Source: Bombyx mori | Lineage: Eukaryota > Arthropoda > Insecta > Lepidoptera > Bombycidae | Assembly (NCBI RefSeq): GCF_030269925.1 | Contig: NC_085121.1 | Location: 9,999,501-10,063,500, forward strand | Direction: 5' to 3' | Length of the DNA stretch: 64,000 nucleotides | Program-made: the position numbers and the translations under genes | Shown: piece by piece, positions 54,606-64,000 of the stretch | Layout: the number at the start of each line of letters is the position of its first letter | How positions within the stretch are numbered: the stretch's first letter is position 1 | Notes under the pieces: generated by a model | The model's database searches: none | The model's input: the letters and a program-made list of their open reading frames with translations, nothing else | Told to the model about the DNA's origin: nothing

Positions 54606-56503
54606 CTTCACAAGAAAAATGGATTTTTCAAAATTACCAACAAATTATCGTCATGGTTTGATATAGTAAGTAAGTTTTCCAAGATATCCTGTACATAATT
54701 ACATCTGATACGTAGTTTTTTGTTAGCCGAGCGATGATGCCGGTTAGGTCTGTCAAAACGCTTGACGTAAGGATTGACGAGCGTGCCAGGTACGGTAAGG
54801 TGCTTGCTTTATTTTTATTATTTCCAATTCCCAGGTGTCTCGTACAATATTGTTTATCAAAAAACCTTTATGGGAATCAACGTGCAGATCGTATTTTGTA
54901 TATCGGTGTATAAATATCTACATAATTACAGCCTTAATAACGGACGACAATCTTGTTTGACTATTTCTCGATTTTGCTAATAACTTTTCTACGGATTCGC
55001 ATGTATTTTTGTGGTTTTTTTTTGTCATTATTTCTCGACACTACAAATGTTTGATGAACTATGTAAGCCTATCAAAGAGATCCGCACAGTTTTGTGTTAA
55101 TCTAGTACTCTATCTAAATGTCCAGTCTACAAGACTCGGGGCTCTTTTGCGTAGCCTACGCAACTCACCGAGACTATTACTTTTCATTTATTGTAGGTAC
55201 ACGGTCACAAATTTGCATTGCGCTGATTTGAGCATCCTCTTTTTGCACGTTAGAAAGAGAAACTGAAAAAAAATTACTCTCATACATTGTCTACATAACG
55301 ATCGATGTTTCACCTGCCGACGTAAGTTTGCGAATTACGAAAATGTCTGTTTTTTTTTTTAATTTATTTTTCCTTTGCTTTCGGTAATTTTATCTCTTGG
55401 CAAATTTCATGATTCTGGATCAATAGAAAGTAGCGTACCGGGGTTGTATGAGTTTATATGAGTATTATTTTAATTTGATTTCTTTAGCTGTTTATGAGAC
55501 AAATGGTCTTAAGTGTCAGACAGATAAACAGGCAACAGAAAAACAACAACAACATAACAAAATAACCCTATACCTAATCGTTGTGTATTTTTTTCCTTTT
55601 AAATATTGGGCCCTTAGAATGATCGCACAGACATATATCATACATCAAAATTAATAACAATATGAAATATTCAATATGAAGAATTGAGAATAAAAAAACT
55701 TATTTAAAATGTTTTTTTTTAATTGTATGTCAAATCTTTATAAAATATTTAAATGGAATCACACATGCCGCACCAGGATTCAAATGAAAAAAAGGATCAT
55801 CACAATCGGTTCACCTAGAAAAAAGTTCGAAAGTAAAAGCCAAAAAAAAAACTCGAATTAAGAACCTCCTCCTTTTTTAAGTTAAACTATAAATCCAACC
55901 TTCTGACAACGAAGCGTAAACTTTGTTTCGCAAAATCTCAACTTCACACACGCGTATCGAATCCGGATTGCGGAAACTTCCGAATGCTATTTGGCATTTC
56001 CCATTCCTATCGCTAAGCCCATTCCACTCTGAGTTGTAGGAGCATTTTCTCGTGTAAGCATGTTTTTTATTCTGCTTCCTATGTTCTAACTTAAGATCAC
56101 ACATACTAAAGCAGATCTATAAATTGCTGCGTTCGACATATAAAGTTTACATGGCACTCTTGGTCCGTGCACGATATGTCTCAAGATTCCAGATAACTTA
56201 TCACCGCGGGATCTGCGCAAGACGAACGGTTTGGCCACAACTACCTCTGTGCACTTGCTAAAAGAAAATACAAATATCTCTTACTATTATTGCTTAAGTT
56301 GTAGTTGAAAACGACCACATATCAGTTAAAATTAACGAGATTAGAGAGAGAATATGTGTTCTGGTCATTAATTATAATTTCTCTTCAAGATCGTATCTAT
56401 ACGCAGTAACAATTTCACACGAAAAAGACTGTTAATGATTGTCTTACATTAATCAACGGAAAAATAGTTATGAATACATTATAGTATTCTGTTTTAATTG
56501 CAT
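54606..56503. other. opa intron, AT-rich
   Basis: No supported exon. Frames of 65-85 codons here have no domain. Confidence 0.35.
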
Positions 56504-56890
56504 ATATAGGTGAACGGGCTTCGGCTGATCTGGTTTTAAGAGGCTACTGGAGTTGCCGTGAAGCAGTAATGCGTTTCGGTTTGAAGCGTGGCGCAGCACT
56601 GTAGAAACTGCGACTTTAGAATTGATGTCTCGAGGTGGGTGACAACATTTACGTTGCAGATGTACACGGGCTCCGGTAACCACTTAACGCCAGGTGGGCC
56701 GTGAGCTCGTCCACAAATTCAAGCAATAGGAGGTCGAAGTCGATACGGGCTCCAGTAACCACTTAACATCAGGTGGGCCGTAAGCTCGTCAACCAATTTA
56801 AGCAATAGGAAGTTGAAGTCTAAGTGTGGATGTACCTACCCGTGCGAGCCATACATAGCCTTACTGCCAATAATTATGCAATAATTGTAA
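56504..56890. mobile_element. Composite Bm1: minus, plus with duplicated 3' end, minus
   Basis: 56504-56551 is minus-strand Bm1 3' part. 56553-56740 is plus-strand Bm1 from 'gccgtgaagcagtaatgcgt' to 'caagcaatagga'. 56745-56820 repeats the last ~76 bp (period 79). 56826-56890 is minus-strand Bm1 5' side ('acctacccgtgcgagccata', 'actgccaataattatgcaa'). It looks like one Bm1 inserted into another, followed by a local tandem duplication. Confidence 0.65.
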
Positions 56891-56939
56891 AAATTGTGGC
56901 CATGGTTTTTAATTGTCGAAATTTGCGATTAAAAAAAAT

Positions 56940-57122
56940 TATGCCTATTCTAGAGCCTCGAGGGGTTATTTATTCTATATTGACCGAGCTAGTAGGTGAG
57001 CTCACGGAGCTCAAACCGGCGGATTTGCTAACACTGGCTCTAGCAAGAGCAGTGCTTCGCAGAATCTACCACCGGATCGGAAACGCGACCCACTGAGAAG
57101 TACCGGCGAGAAACTCAATGAG
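56940..57122 (-). mobile_element. Jockey-A 3' UTR
   Basis: 'gtaggtgagctcacggagct', 'agcaagagcagtgcttcgca' and 'gcgacccactgagaag' with 'gagaaactcaatgag'. The hairpin is partly decayed. Confidence 0.8.
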
Positions 57123-57244
57123 CTAAAAAAAAATATGTTTGGTGAACTCTCGGTGAACTTGTATCTCGTTTGTGCTTCCAGTGGAATATGCTAGTGTGGC
57201 CGTTGAATGTCGCATATTTATTGTTGTTAGTTGATTAACATAAA

Positions 57245-57777
57245 CTAGTCGTCCCGTAGTAACATTATTATGGTTCTATTATACTTCTACAATCACAGAT
57301 TTCGCCAAGACTACACTATAGACAAATAATATCAAAAATAAAAAAACATTAACCTATTCTCAATTTGACCACAGACATTAAACAATAACAAAAGTTTGAC
57401 AATATTCAAAGACTATTTATATGTGTGGTGTCAAACACATGGTAGTGTGTATAATGTTTTTTTTATTGATTTAATAATAATAATATAGCCTTTTATTCAG
57501 ATCTCTTAGTACAATGAATTTTTAAACTTATGTAAAAGAATAGCAACTTAATAGATATGAATAAATTTAAACTAATATTTGTTGCTTGGTTATCTTTCCT
57601 AGATCTGTTTGCCAGCCGGCAAAGGCCTTCTCTAAGCTTTTCCATTCCTTTTATTGATTTTTGTATTTTTAAAACATAATTTTAAAAAAATAGCATTCTA
57701 TACTCCTTCTCTATATTCTTTATAAGTGTGGGAAATTTCATACACCTGTGCTCTGTGTTGCTTCACGTATTAATAGA
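57245..57777 (-). mobile_element. Helitron family F with an inserted LINE fragment
   Basis: ctag at 57245 through to 'cacgtattaataga' before T at 57778. Family F blocks are in order, but a 188-bp insertion sits at 57473-57660. Confidence 0.8.
57473..57660 (-). mobile_element. Short retroposon insertion in Helitron F
   Basis: Flanked by a 12-bp duplication TTTTATTGATTT (57461-57472 and 57649-57660). It starts 'aataataataatatagcctt', the reverse complement of a (TTA)n-tailed LINE end like that at 42945-43142. Confidence 0.7.
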
Positions 57778-58196
57778 TGTGCGAACGACTGTTTGTTTTT
57801 GCTATACGAAACTAGTGCTTAAAAACTTTTTACAACAAATTAAGGATCATAATAAACGTTGCGAAGAATCCTTTTAATTACAACGAACGTCTTAATGATC
57901 GATATTATGTTTGACTTATGGCGTTATAAATCGTTTAATTTCTGTATTCACGACACGACGGCCGTGTCCACTGCACGCCCACGCGGGCTCCAGTTACAGC
58001 CCCCGGCTGCATTTTTGGGACAAACCAATATTTCTAACGAATATTAATAGCTTGTTTTGTTTTATTTGTGGAATTGTTTTTCTTTTTTCTTTCGATTCTC
58101 GCCCACATTCTACGGATATCGTGAATTCTTTAAAGAATTAAGACTTTGATGATGAGGTGTTTTGGATTTTTTTGGTGTCACTTGTTTGACTGTTTT
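57778..58196. other. opa intron, AT-rich
   Basis: No supported exon. Confidence 0.35.
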
Positions 58197-58415
58197 TTGA
58201 CGTGACAACGTCTTATAATTCGATGGAGCCGGCTGCACTCACGAAAAAACATGACTCATGCGGCGTTACCTCGCTCTGAGGCGTACATGTTATCGTCAAG
58301 TATGAAGTTCAGTGAAAAGTGAATGTGGTGTCAATTGCTTATGGCAACGATAATTGCGATGATTGAAAAATGAAACCATTCCATCAGTATTTTCTTAAGA
58401 CGTTGTCACGTTCAA
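58197..58415. mobile_element. MITE with TTGACGTGACAACGTCTTA ends
   Basis: 219 bp. Left end TTGACGTGACAACGTCTTA; right end is its reverse complement with one extra base (TTGAACGTGACAACGTCTTA). GC-richer interior, non-coding. Confidence 0.75.
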
Positions 58416-59039
58416 CTATCGTCAGTAAACCGAACCGACTTTACAGACAACCGATTTTTTCGAGTTCCTTAGTCTACATCCAGATCATAATTTGTGATTT
58501 TTATGTAAATTAAATTGTATTGAAATCAGTGTTTTTAAGCATCCCAGATGGCTGGCGCTTTTCGGATGAAGCCTTCATCGGTTCACGCAGTTTCGAAGCG
58601 TCGCGATTCGTGTTTGGCGTTCAACTAACACTTCAAAAAGCAACAATGAATTCAGAGAATCTTTATCGAATCTGACCACCAAGTGTAGACCTATAAAAAC
58701 GGTGCCACGAATGATTCGTTGTTCTTGCCGTTACGACATTTCGATTGTTCTCCGATTTTGTTAAAGTCGCCATCAAGATATTTGAGATGTTAAAAAATTT
58801 GCGAAATCCTTGTTTCTCCTTTGGACAACAACGAAATTAATGTTTTATTCTGGACGACGACGCAGGCGACTTTTTGTAATATCGTGAAGTCAAAAAGTGT
58901 TAGAACATGAAGTGTTAAAATTGTTTCGTATCAAATTTAAGGATTTACTTTTTTGTCGACCTTGTAGACGTGCAAAAAGGTTACATTCGGGCGCATAACA
59001 ATGCCCAGCAATGAGCGATCGACTGAAGGGGAAGGAGGA
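58416..59039. other. opa intron
   Basis: No supported exon. 58545-58620 is GC-richer but has no recognisable product. Confidence 0.3.
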
Positions 59040-59108
59040 GACGTCTATACGGCCCATCTGATGCTTAATTGGTACCGTCGCTGATGGATGCAAACCGCTG
59101 CCTACAAG
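59040..59108 (+). mobile_element. Fragment like the 3' end of the CR1/L2-type LINE (reverse orientation)
   Basis: 'cggcccatctgatgcttaat', 'ggtaccgtcgctgatgga' and 'gctgcctaca' resemble 47290-47370, read in the same plus-strand direction (element itself minus). Confidence 0.5.
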
Positions 59109-59239
59109 GTCTGCACTTTAGCAGTTTAACAATGACATTGTGATTAATTCATGATAATCAAGTCATATATAATCTAGCAGTCAACAAACGGGATTGTGTG
59201 GAACAGAAAACTATTAAAAATGTTAATTTTATGTAAATA

Positions 59240-59631
59240 CTAGCTGACCCGGCAAACGTTGTTTTGCCATATACCTTTAAGATTTCTAGGGAATTTCTAG
59301 TGTAGAAAAAAAACAGTCAGTTAGTTATTGTGTGTGTAAGGATGTGGTAAATGAGTGAAAGAGGCATGTAGCGCTGTGAACGATGAGGGAATATAAAAAT
59401 AACAAAACCTTATTCAATCACATAATGCCACATTACAACAAAAAAAATTACCAAAAAATAAAAAATAAATGTTAGGGGTGGACAACTTTTATCACTTAGG
59501 GGTATGAAAAATAGATAGTAGCCGATTCTCAAACCTACCGCAAATGCATATAAAATTTCATAAAAATCGGTCAAACTGTTTCAGAGGAGTATGGTAACTA
59601 ACATTGTGACACGAGGATTTTATATATAAGA
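59240..59631 (-). mobile_element. Helitron family E, short form
   Basis: A|CTAGctgacccggcaaac at 59240 and 'attttatatataaga|T' at 59631; 392 bp, matching 39090-39478 in reverse. Confidence 0.88.
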
Positions 59632-60759
59632 TTAATCTAATTGCAAGTCTACTTAACATAGAAGCTTACTATTTTAAGCGTGTGTATAGATAGAACGTTG
59701 ATTATAATCGCAAATTGTTTATTCGTATTGGGAATTGAGAATAAATGACAAACATGTATTCATATATATATATATTCATTACTGTTTTTTAATTTGTAAT
59801 AATAAGTTTGAATTATCGTGTAATAAATTCACACCCCTATGGAGGTAGCCTAATGGGCATGTTAAAGATAAGCTTGAGTCGTGTCGGCGATATCACACAC
59901 ATTCATACATATTGATAGCAACAAGGTGTCGGTGAAAAAAACACACATGAATGATGCAGACCCTCCGCCGATGCCCTACAAGACCACGGTATTTTGCACA
60001 CCCAGCGACAAACAAAGCGCGTGACTTTTTCTAAAGCCATTGAAAGCGTCTGATAGCTCATTTAATTTAATGAGCCACATAGTTTATGTTTATAAAAATG
60101 CTGTAAATATACCGAAATTATCACCCGTATAAGATAAGAAGAAATAAAGACTTGCTTACTACCGACTTGCATATTTTTCATGTTCTTAACGTCCGAAATG
60201 AACTCTCCGCCCTGGTTTTTCTTCTCTACTAATGTCTTCTACGAATGAGCTTTAAAAAAAATATTTTACGTTAATCAGTATCCTGGCATTACTAGTGCCT
60301 ATGGGCAGCAGTAGCCACTTATTTCAAAAGAGGCGTTTGTTAGTATATCTTAGAGAAGAATAAAATAGCATTCGATTTTTTTTAGCAAGTATGTTTTTAA
60401 ACATAGTATTCAAAATTATTTACCTTATACGTACCTACATCATATTCAATAAATAGAAGTTTGATTGGTTGTTTTTTTTTCCGGATTTATTGCATGCCTG
60501 CGTTTTGCAGTACACAATCGTCGATATGTTAAGTGAAGGTAGATGATTATTAACTAAGTGTAGATAGTAAACTGTGAATGGTATGGTTGTAATAAGACGT
60601 GGAAGTCGGAATGTCCTGCGTAGGATGACCCGCGTCCCGCAGCTCCGAACTATTGTAACGTTGTGCGCGCAATTTATGTTTACCGGCACATGTTTACTAC
60701 AACAATACTAACGGTTATAAAATAACTAGAGATATGGGAAGACGAGAGATTGAACGCAG
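59632..60759. other. opa intron, AT-rich
   Basis: No supported exon; a short (TA)n at about 59763. Confidence 0.35.
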
Positions 60760-61024
60760 AGCAAATTATAATTTGCGTAAATACTGGTGGTAGGACCTCT
60801 TGTGAGTCCGCGCGGGTAGGTACCACCACCCCGCCTATTTCTGCCGTGAAGCAGTAATGCGTTTCGGTTTGAAGGGTGGGGCAGCCGTTGTAACTATACT
60901 GAGACCTTAGAACTTATATCTCAAGGTGGGTGGCGCATTTACGTTGTAGATGTCCATGGGCTCCAGTAACCACTTAACACCAGGTGGGCTGTGAGCTCGT
61001 CCACCCATTTAAGCAATAAAAAAA
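60760..61024 (+). mobile_element. Bm1 SINE, 5'-truncated, well preserved
   Basis: 'aaattataatttgcgtaaat' through to 'taagcaataaaaaaaagc'. Confidence 0.92.
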
Positions 61025-61133
61025 AGCAATCGTTTCCAAACTGCGAACAGTAAGAACAGCGTTAGTTTAAATATCCCTATCTCTTCCTGTGGATGTCGTA
61101 AAAGGATACTAAATTACTGTTTAATAGGTATTC

Positions 61134-61142
61134 TACAAGAAT
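61134..61142. repeat. Target-site duplication of the jockey-A copy (left)
   Basis: TACAAGAAT, repeated at 62044-62052. Confidence 0.8.
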
Positions 61143-62043
61143 TGCCCACTGAGTTTCTCGCCGGATCTTCTCAGTGGGTCGCGTTTCCGATCCGGTGGTA
61201 GATTCTGCGAAGCACTGCTCTTGCTAGGGTCAGTGTTAGCAACTCTCCGGTTTGAGCCCCGCGAGCTCACCTACAAACGTTTTTTTTTTTTTTTTTTTTC
61301 CACAGGAGAAAATCGCCGGATCCCCACCCGCACGGCAGGTGGGGTATGTGGGAGTCGAACCTCACTAAAAACTCCTGCCGCTCACAGCCGGCGCCCTACC
61401 CCGGACCGGGTGGGAACCCAGTCGGAGTTATTGAGACGGCGGGACAGGGTTTACGCAGAGCACATTACATCCATCCCGCCGTCCCCCAGACGCCGGACCG
61501 GCGGCCGCCAGCAACATGACCGCCGGTTCCCTCGGTCGACGGGCCAAGAGCCCGATTGATAGCGCCGCGCTACACCTTCCCCCGGAGCGGTCGGGGGAAC
61601 GCGACCTACCACGCCGCCCCACGCCTAAGCTCCTCCCCGCACAAAGCGGGTGGAGCCCGAAGCTCTTAGGGGGCCGGGTTACGGACGAGACCCCGGTCCC
61701 GACCCCCTGCTCGGCGGCGGCGGGTTTCTGCGTAGTGAGGAGAGCTTTGCCTCACTCGCCCCGCCGCCTCCTTCTGCGAGATGGTGCACTCGCAGAAGTC
61801 GAGCATAGCCTTCCAGGACTCGTCACCGCCAAGCATCGACGCCACGACGCCAGGCAGCGACAAGTCCGGTCCTATCTTTGCGACCAGGACACGGCGCTGC
61901 ACCTCCCAAGCGGGGCAGACAGCGAGCGTATGCTCCGCCGTGTCCAGGTCGTGTCCACAATGGTGGCACCTCGTCGTACCTACAAACGTTAGGGCGAAGC
62001 TGAAATAGCCTCTCAAGGCTATCAGCACAGGTAAAACAAAAAA
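61143..62043 (+). mobile_element. Jockey-A 3' end carrying a nested R1-clade insertion
   Basis: 61143-61281 has the hairpin 'cccactgagtttctcgccgg' / 'ctcagtggg' and tail to 'cacctacaaacgtt'. 61991-62043 continues 'agggcgaagctgaaatagcc', 'agcacaggtaaaacaaaaaa'. 9-bp duplications flank the whole. Confidence 0.9.
61282..61977 (-). mobile_element. R1-clade LINE 3' fragment nested in jockey-A
   Basis: GC-rich insertion with its poly(A) read as T's at 61282-61299. The minus frame from 61977 down to about 61666 reads TTRCHHCGHDLDTAEHTLAV, then SLPGVVASMLGGDESWKAML and DFCECTISQKEAAGR, the same C-terminal domain as the R1 copy at 20454-22090. It is bounded by 13-bp duplications ACCTACAAACGTT (61269-61281 and 61978-61990). 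Confidence 0.9.
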
Positions 62044-62052
62044 TACAAGAAT
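62044..62052. repeat. Target-site duplication of the jockey-A copy (right)
   Basis: TACAAGAAT, identical to 61134-61142. Confidence 0.8.
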
Positions 62053-62099
62053 ATAAGCGTTGTGATCGCAAATCAGCATTTATTGGACTTATTATTTAT

Positions 62100-62290
62100 T
62101 CGTAGTAAGACGTACTCTAAGCCGGCTCGAGTAGGTACCACGCCCTGCTGCCATTTTTGCCACCAAGCAATCATATATTCCGATTTCAGGGGTGAACAGT
62201 CGTTATGAAATCCAATCGAGACTGATGTAGTGATGATGTCTGTAGGCTTCGCTAGCCATTTAACACCCTTTGAGCTCACCTAAATGGGCA
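62100..62290 (+). mobile_element. Diverged Bm1 fragment
   Basis: 'gagtaggtaccacgccctgc', 'tttttgccaccaagcaatca' and 'cgctagccatttaacaccct' with 'gagctcacctaaatgggca' follow the Bm1 plus order. Confidence 0.6.
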
Positions 62291-62931
62291 AAGTTCAGAC
62301 AAATTACCATTTTCTTATCTCTTTATTTTAATAGAGGTTATTTTTCTTTGTTCAGTAGTTAATAACATGTAATCAATAATTATTGTTTTAAAAATAGTAA
62401 GTATATTTTTGTTGAATCAAAATGTCAATTAAAAAAGAACAGAAAATATGTGTATATATAGTTTATAGTCGAATTTCGATCTTTGGGCAAACACTTGATT
62501 AAATTTAATTGTTGAGTGAGCCATTTTATTAGTAATCGATAAAACAAAAAAAGTAAAAGGATAGAATCGAATATCGGAATGTTTAAGTACCGAATCAAAA
62601 CAGTTTGTTGCTTTAAGAACTTAATAAGTCGAGTAGGTGTGTCGGGCGGATATCGATAATCGTTTGGTTGTGTTCTCGATTTGTCGGTCGATTGAACTAA
62701 ACCAGGTGAGACGACTCGATCTTTTTGATTGATGTTCGCTTCTGATACTTATCTTCCGAACAAAACAGCTTTTGATTAAATTCGTGGATCCCTTTATCTA
62801 CTAATCTACCGAGAATCATTTATGTAGTTCTTTGTAGCGTTTCAAAAATATTGAGTACGGCAAATAAATAACATAATCAATTGTTTTTTAACACTATTGA
62901 CGACCTATTGAATTTTGAAGATTAAAAAACA
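62291..62931. other. opa intron, AT-rich
   Basis: No supported exon. 'tatagtcgaatttcgatctt' at 62464 resembles the Helitron F 3' hairpin. Confidence 0.35.
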
Positions 62932-63350
62932 CTAGAGGTCCCGCAGTAGTCGAAATTCGACTATAATTAATTGGAATTGTAAGTTTGTACACTATTATGA
63001 TTGTATTTTATACTTCTATAATCACTAATTTTGCCAAGACTACACTATAAAAAATATTAACAAAGACAAACAATATTTAATCTATTCTCAATTTGACAAC
63101 AGACGTCAAGAACAAAAGTTTGACAATAAATAGTACCTATGCATGCATGTTGCGTCAAATACATGGTATGTAGTGTGTGTAATGTTTTCGTTATTGATTT
63201 AATGTATCTTTTATGCATTATTTAAAAAAAATATTAGCATTGTGCACTTCTCTATATTCTCTATAAGTGTGGAAAATTTTATACTCCTCCGTCCCCGCAA
63301 TTTTCGTAAAAAGGGATACAAAGTTTTTGCTTCACGTATTAATATATAGA
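62932..63350 (-). mobile_element. Intact-looking Helitron family F
   Basis: 419 bp. A|CTAGaggtcccgcagtagtc at 62932 with the hairpin 'tagtcgaa' / 'ttcgacta' just inside, to 'gtattaatatataga|T' at 63350. It serves as reference for the interrupted copy at 37083-39565. Confidence 0.88.
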
Positions 63351-64000
63351 TTACAGATATATTATATCTTTTAAAACTGATTTTCAACTGTTTATTTATT
63401 TTAATTTATCATTTCGGACATGTCTAATGACAGTTTTCTTGATCATGGACGACGGTCACTATTAAAATAATAAACGGGAGATTAAGCAGTAAAAGTAGTT
63501 TTGGCTCAGACTTGCCAGAAATGAGGAAGATACTTCACAGATACGTCTAATACACGTCATCAAACAACTCTTTTATTAAGGTTATTTCGTTAAATTTACT
63601 TATTGTTCATTTGGATTGGTATTATGTTTATATTTTGAAGGTTTTATTTATTAGTGAAACAAGGTCACGCTCCACCCTAACTGTCGTTAATTGAAATAAA
63701 CATCGATTTCTTGAACTTACTCACGCACCAAAGTACGTACCAAGGATGCTGATGGTATTATAACACAAACTTTCCTTAGAGTGCTAAAAACTACACAAAT
63801 TTTCATCATAATTGTTTAAAAACGCACAGGGGACAAATATATAAACATTTCCTATTTATTTATAATTGTATATTGATAAAGACAAATTACACTATAGCTC
63901 CAATTATGGATTCCCTGTACTAAATGAAATAGAGATTGATTGCTTTCAAAATATACTAGTATAGATATTAAATAATCATAAAACGAGCAAATAAATTGTT
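63351..64000. other. AT-rich DNA to window end
   Basis: No supported exon or repeat. Confidence 0.35.

Noticed and set aside
1..64000. A bacterial-style operon, defence island or biosynthetic cluster
   Set aside because: Host coding content is two phosphodiesterases, one opa exon and a tRNA; everything else recognisable is transposon-derived.

Overview
The window is lepidopteran nuclear DNA, almost certainly silkworm (Bombyx mori or a close relative). The main reason is that it is packed with Bm1 SINEs: a tRNA-like head with a 'GTTCGAAT' B box and a 3' end of the form 'ctaagcaataaaaaa'. It also carries two jockey-clade LINE families, R1-clade LINEs, mariner/Tc1 transposons and several families of short Helitrons ending in CTAG|T. 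Unique DNA is AT-rich and gene-sparse. Only three host protein-coding loci and one tRNA gene can be supported.

Layout. 1-960: a Tc1 transposase relic split by a Bm1, then a Helitron. 1120-8555: two minus-strand, intronless GlpQ-type glycerophosphodiester phosphodiesterase genes, one with a secretion signal and one with an N-terminal membrane segment, separated by foldback, Bm1 and jockey insertions. 8.6-34 kb: a transposon graveyard with a DD34D mariner fragment, a nearly complete DD37D mariner, jockey fragments, a 5'-truncated R1-clade LINE with a 16-bp target duplication, many Bm1 copies and a MITE nested in a Bm1. 34735-34816: tRNA-Ser(GCT). 37083-39565: a Helitron interrupted by two head-to-tail Helitrons of another family. 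39.7-47.9 kb: Bm1 and LINE tails, including a LINE whose 3' end resembles that of Bm1. 49284-49915: the last coding exon of odd-paired (the ZIC-family zinc-finger gene opa) on the minus strand. The rest of the window, to 64000, would be its upstream intron, with further Helitrons, Bm1s and a jockey copy invaded by an R1-clade LINE.

The two phosphodiesterases are probably a duplicated gene of bacterial origin acting on glycerophosphodiesters outside the cell or at a membrane surface. They are functionally unrelated to opa. Most of the remaining information is transposon history: exact target-site duplications, an in-window empty-site comparison, nested insertions, an apparent twin-priming inversion of a SINE, and a covarying 3' hairpin shared by two jockey families. 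I found no operon-like or defence-like new system. The most unusual observations are the phosphodiesterase pair and the SINE/LINE 3'-end relationships.
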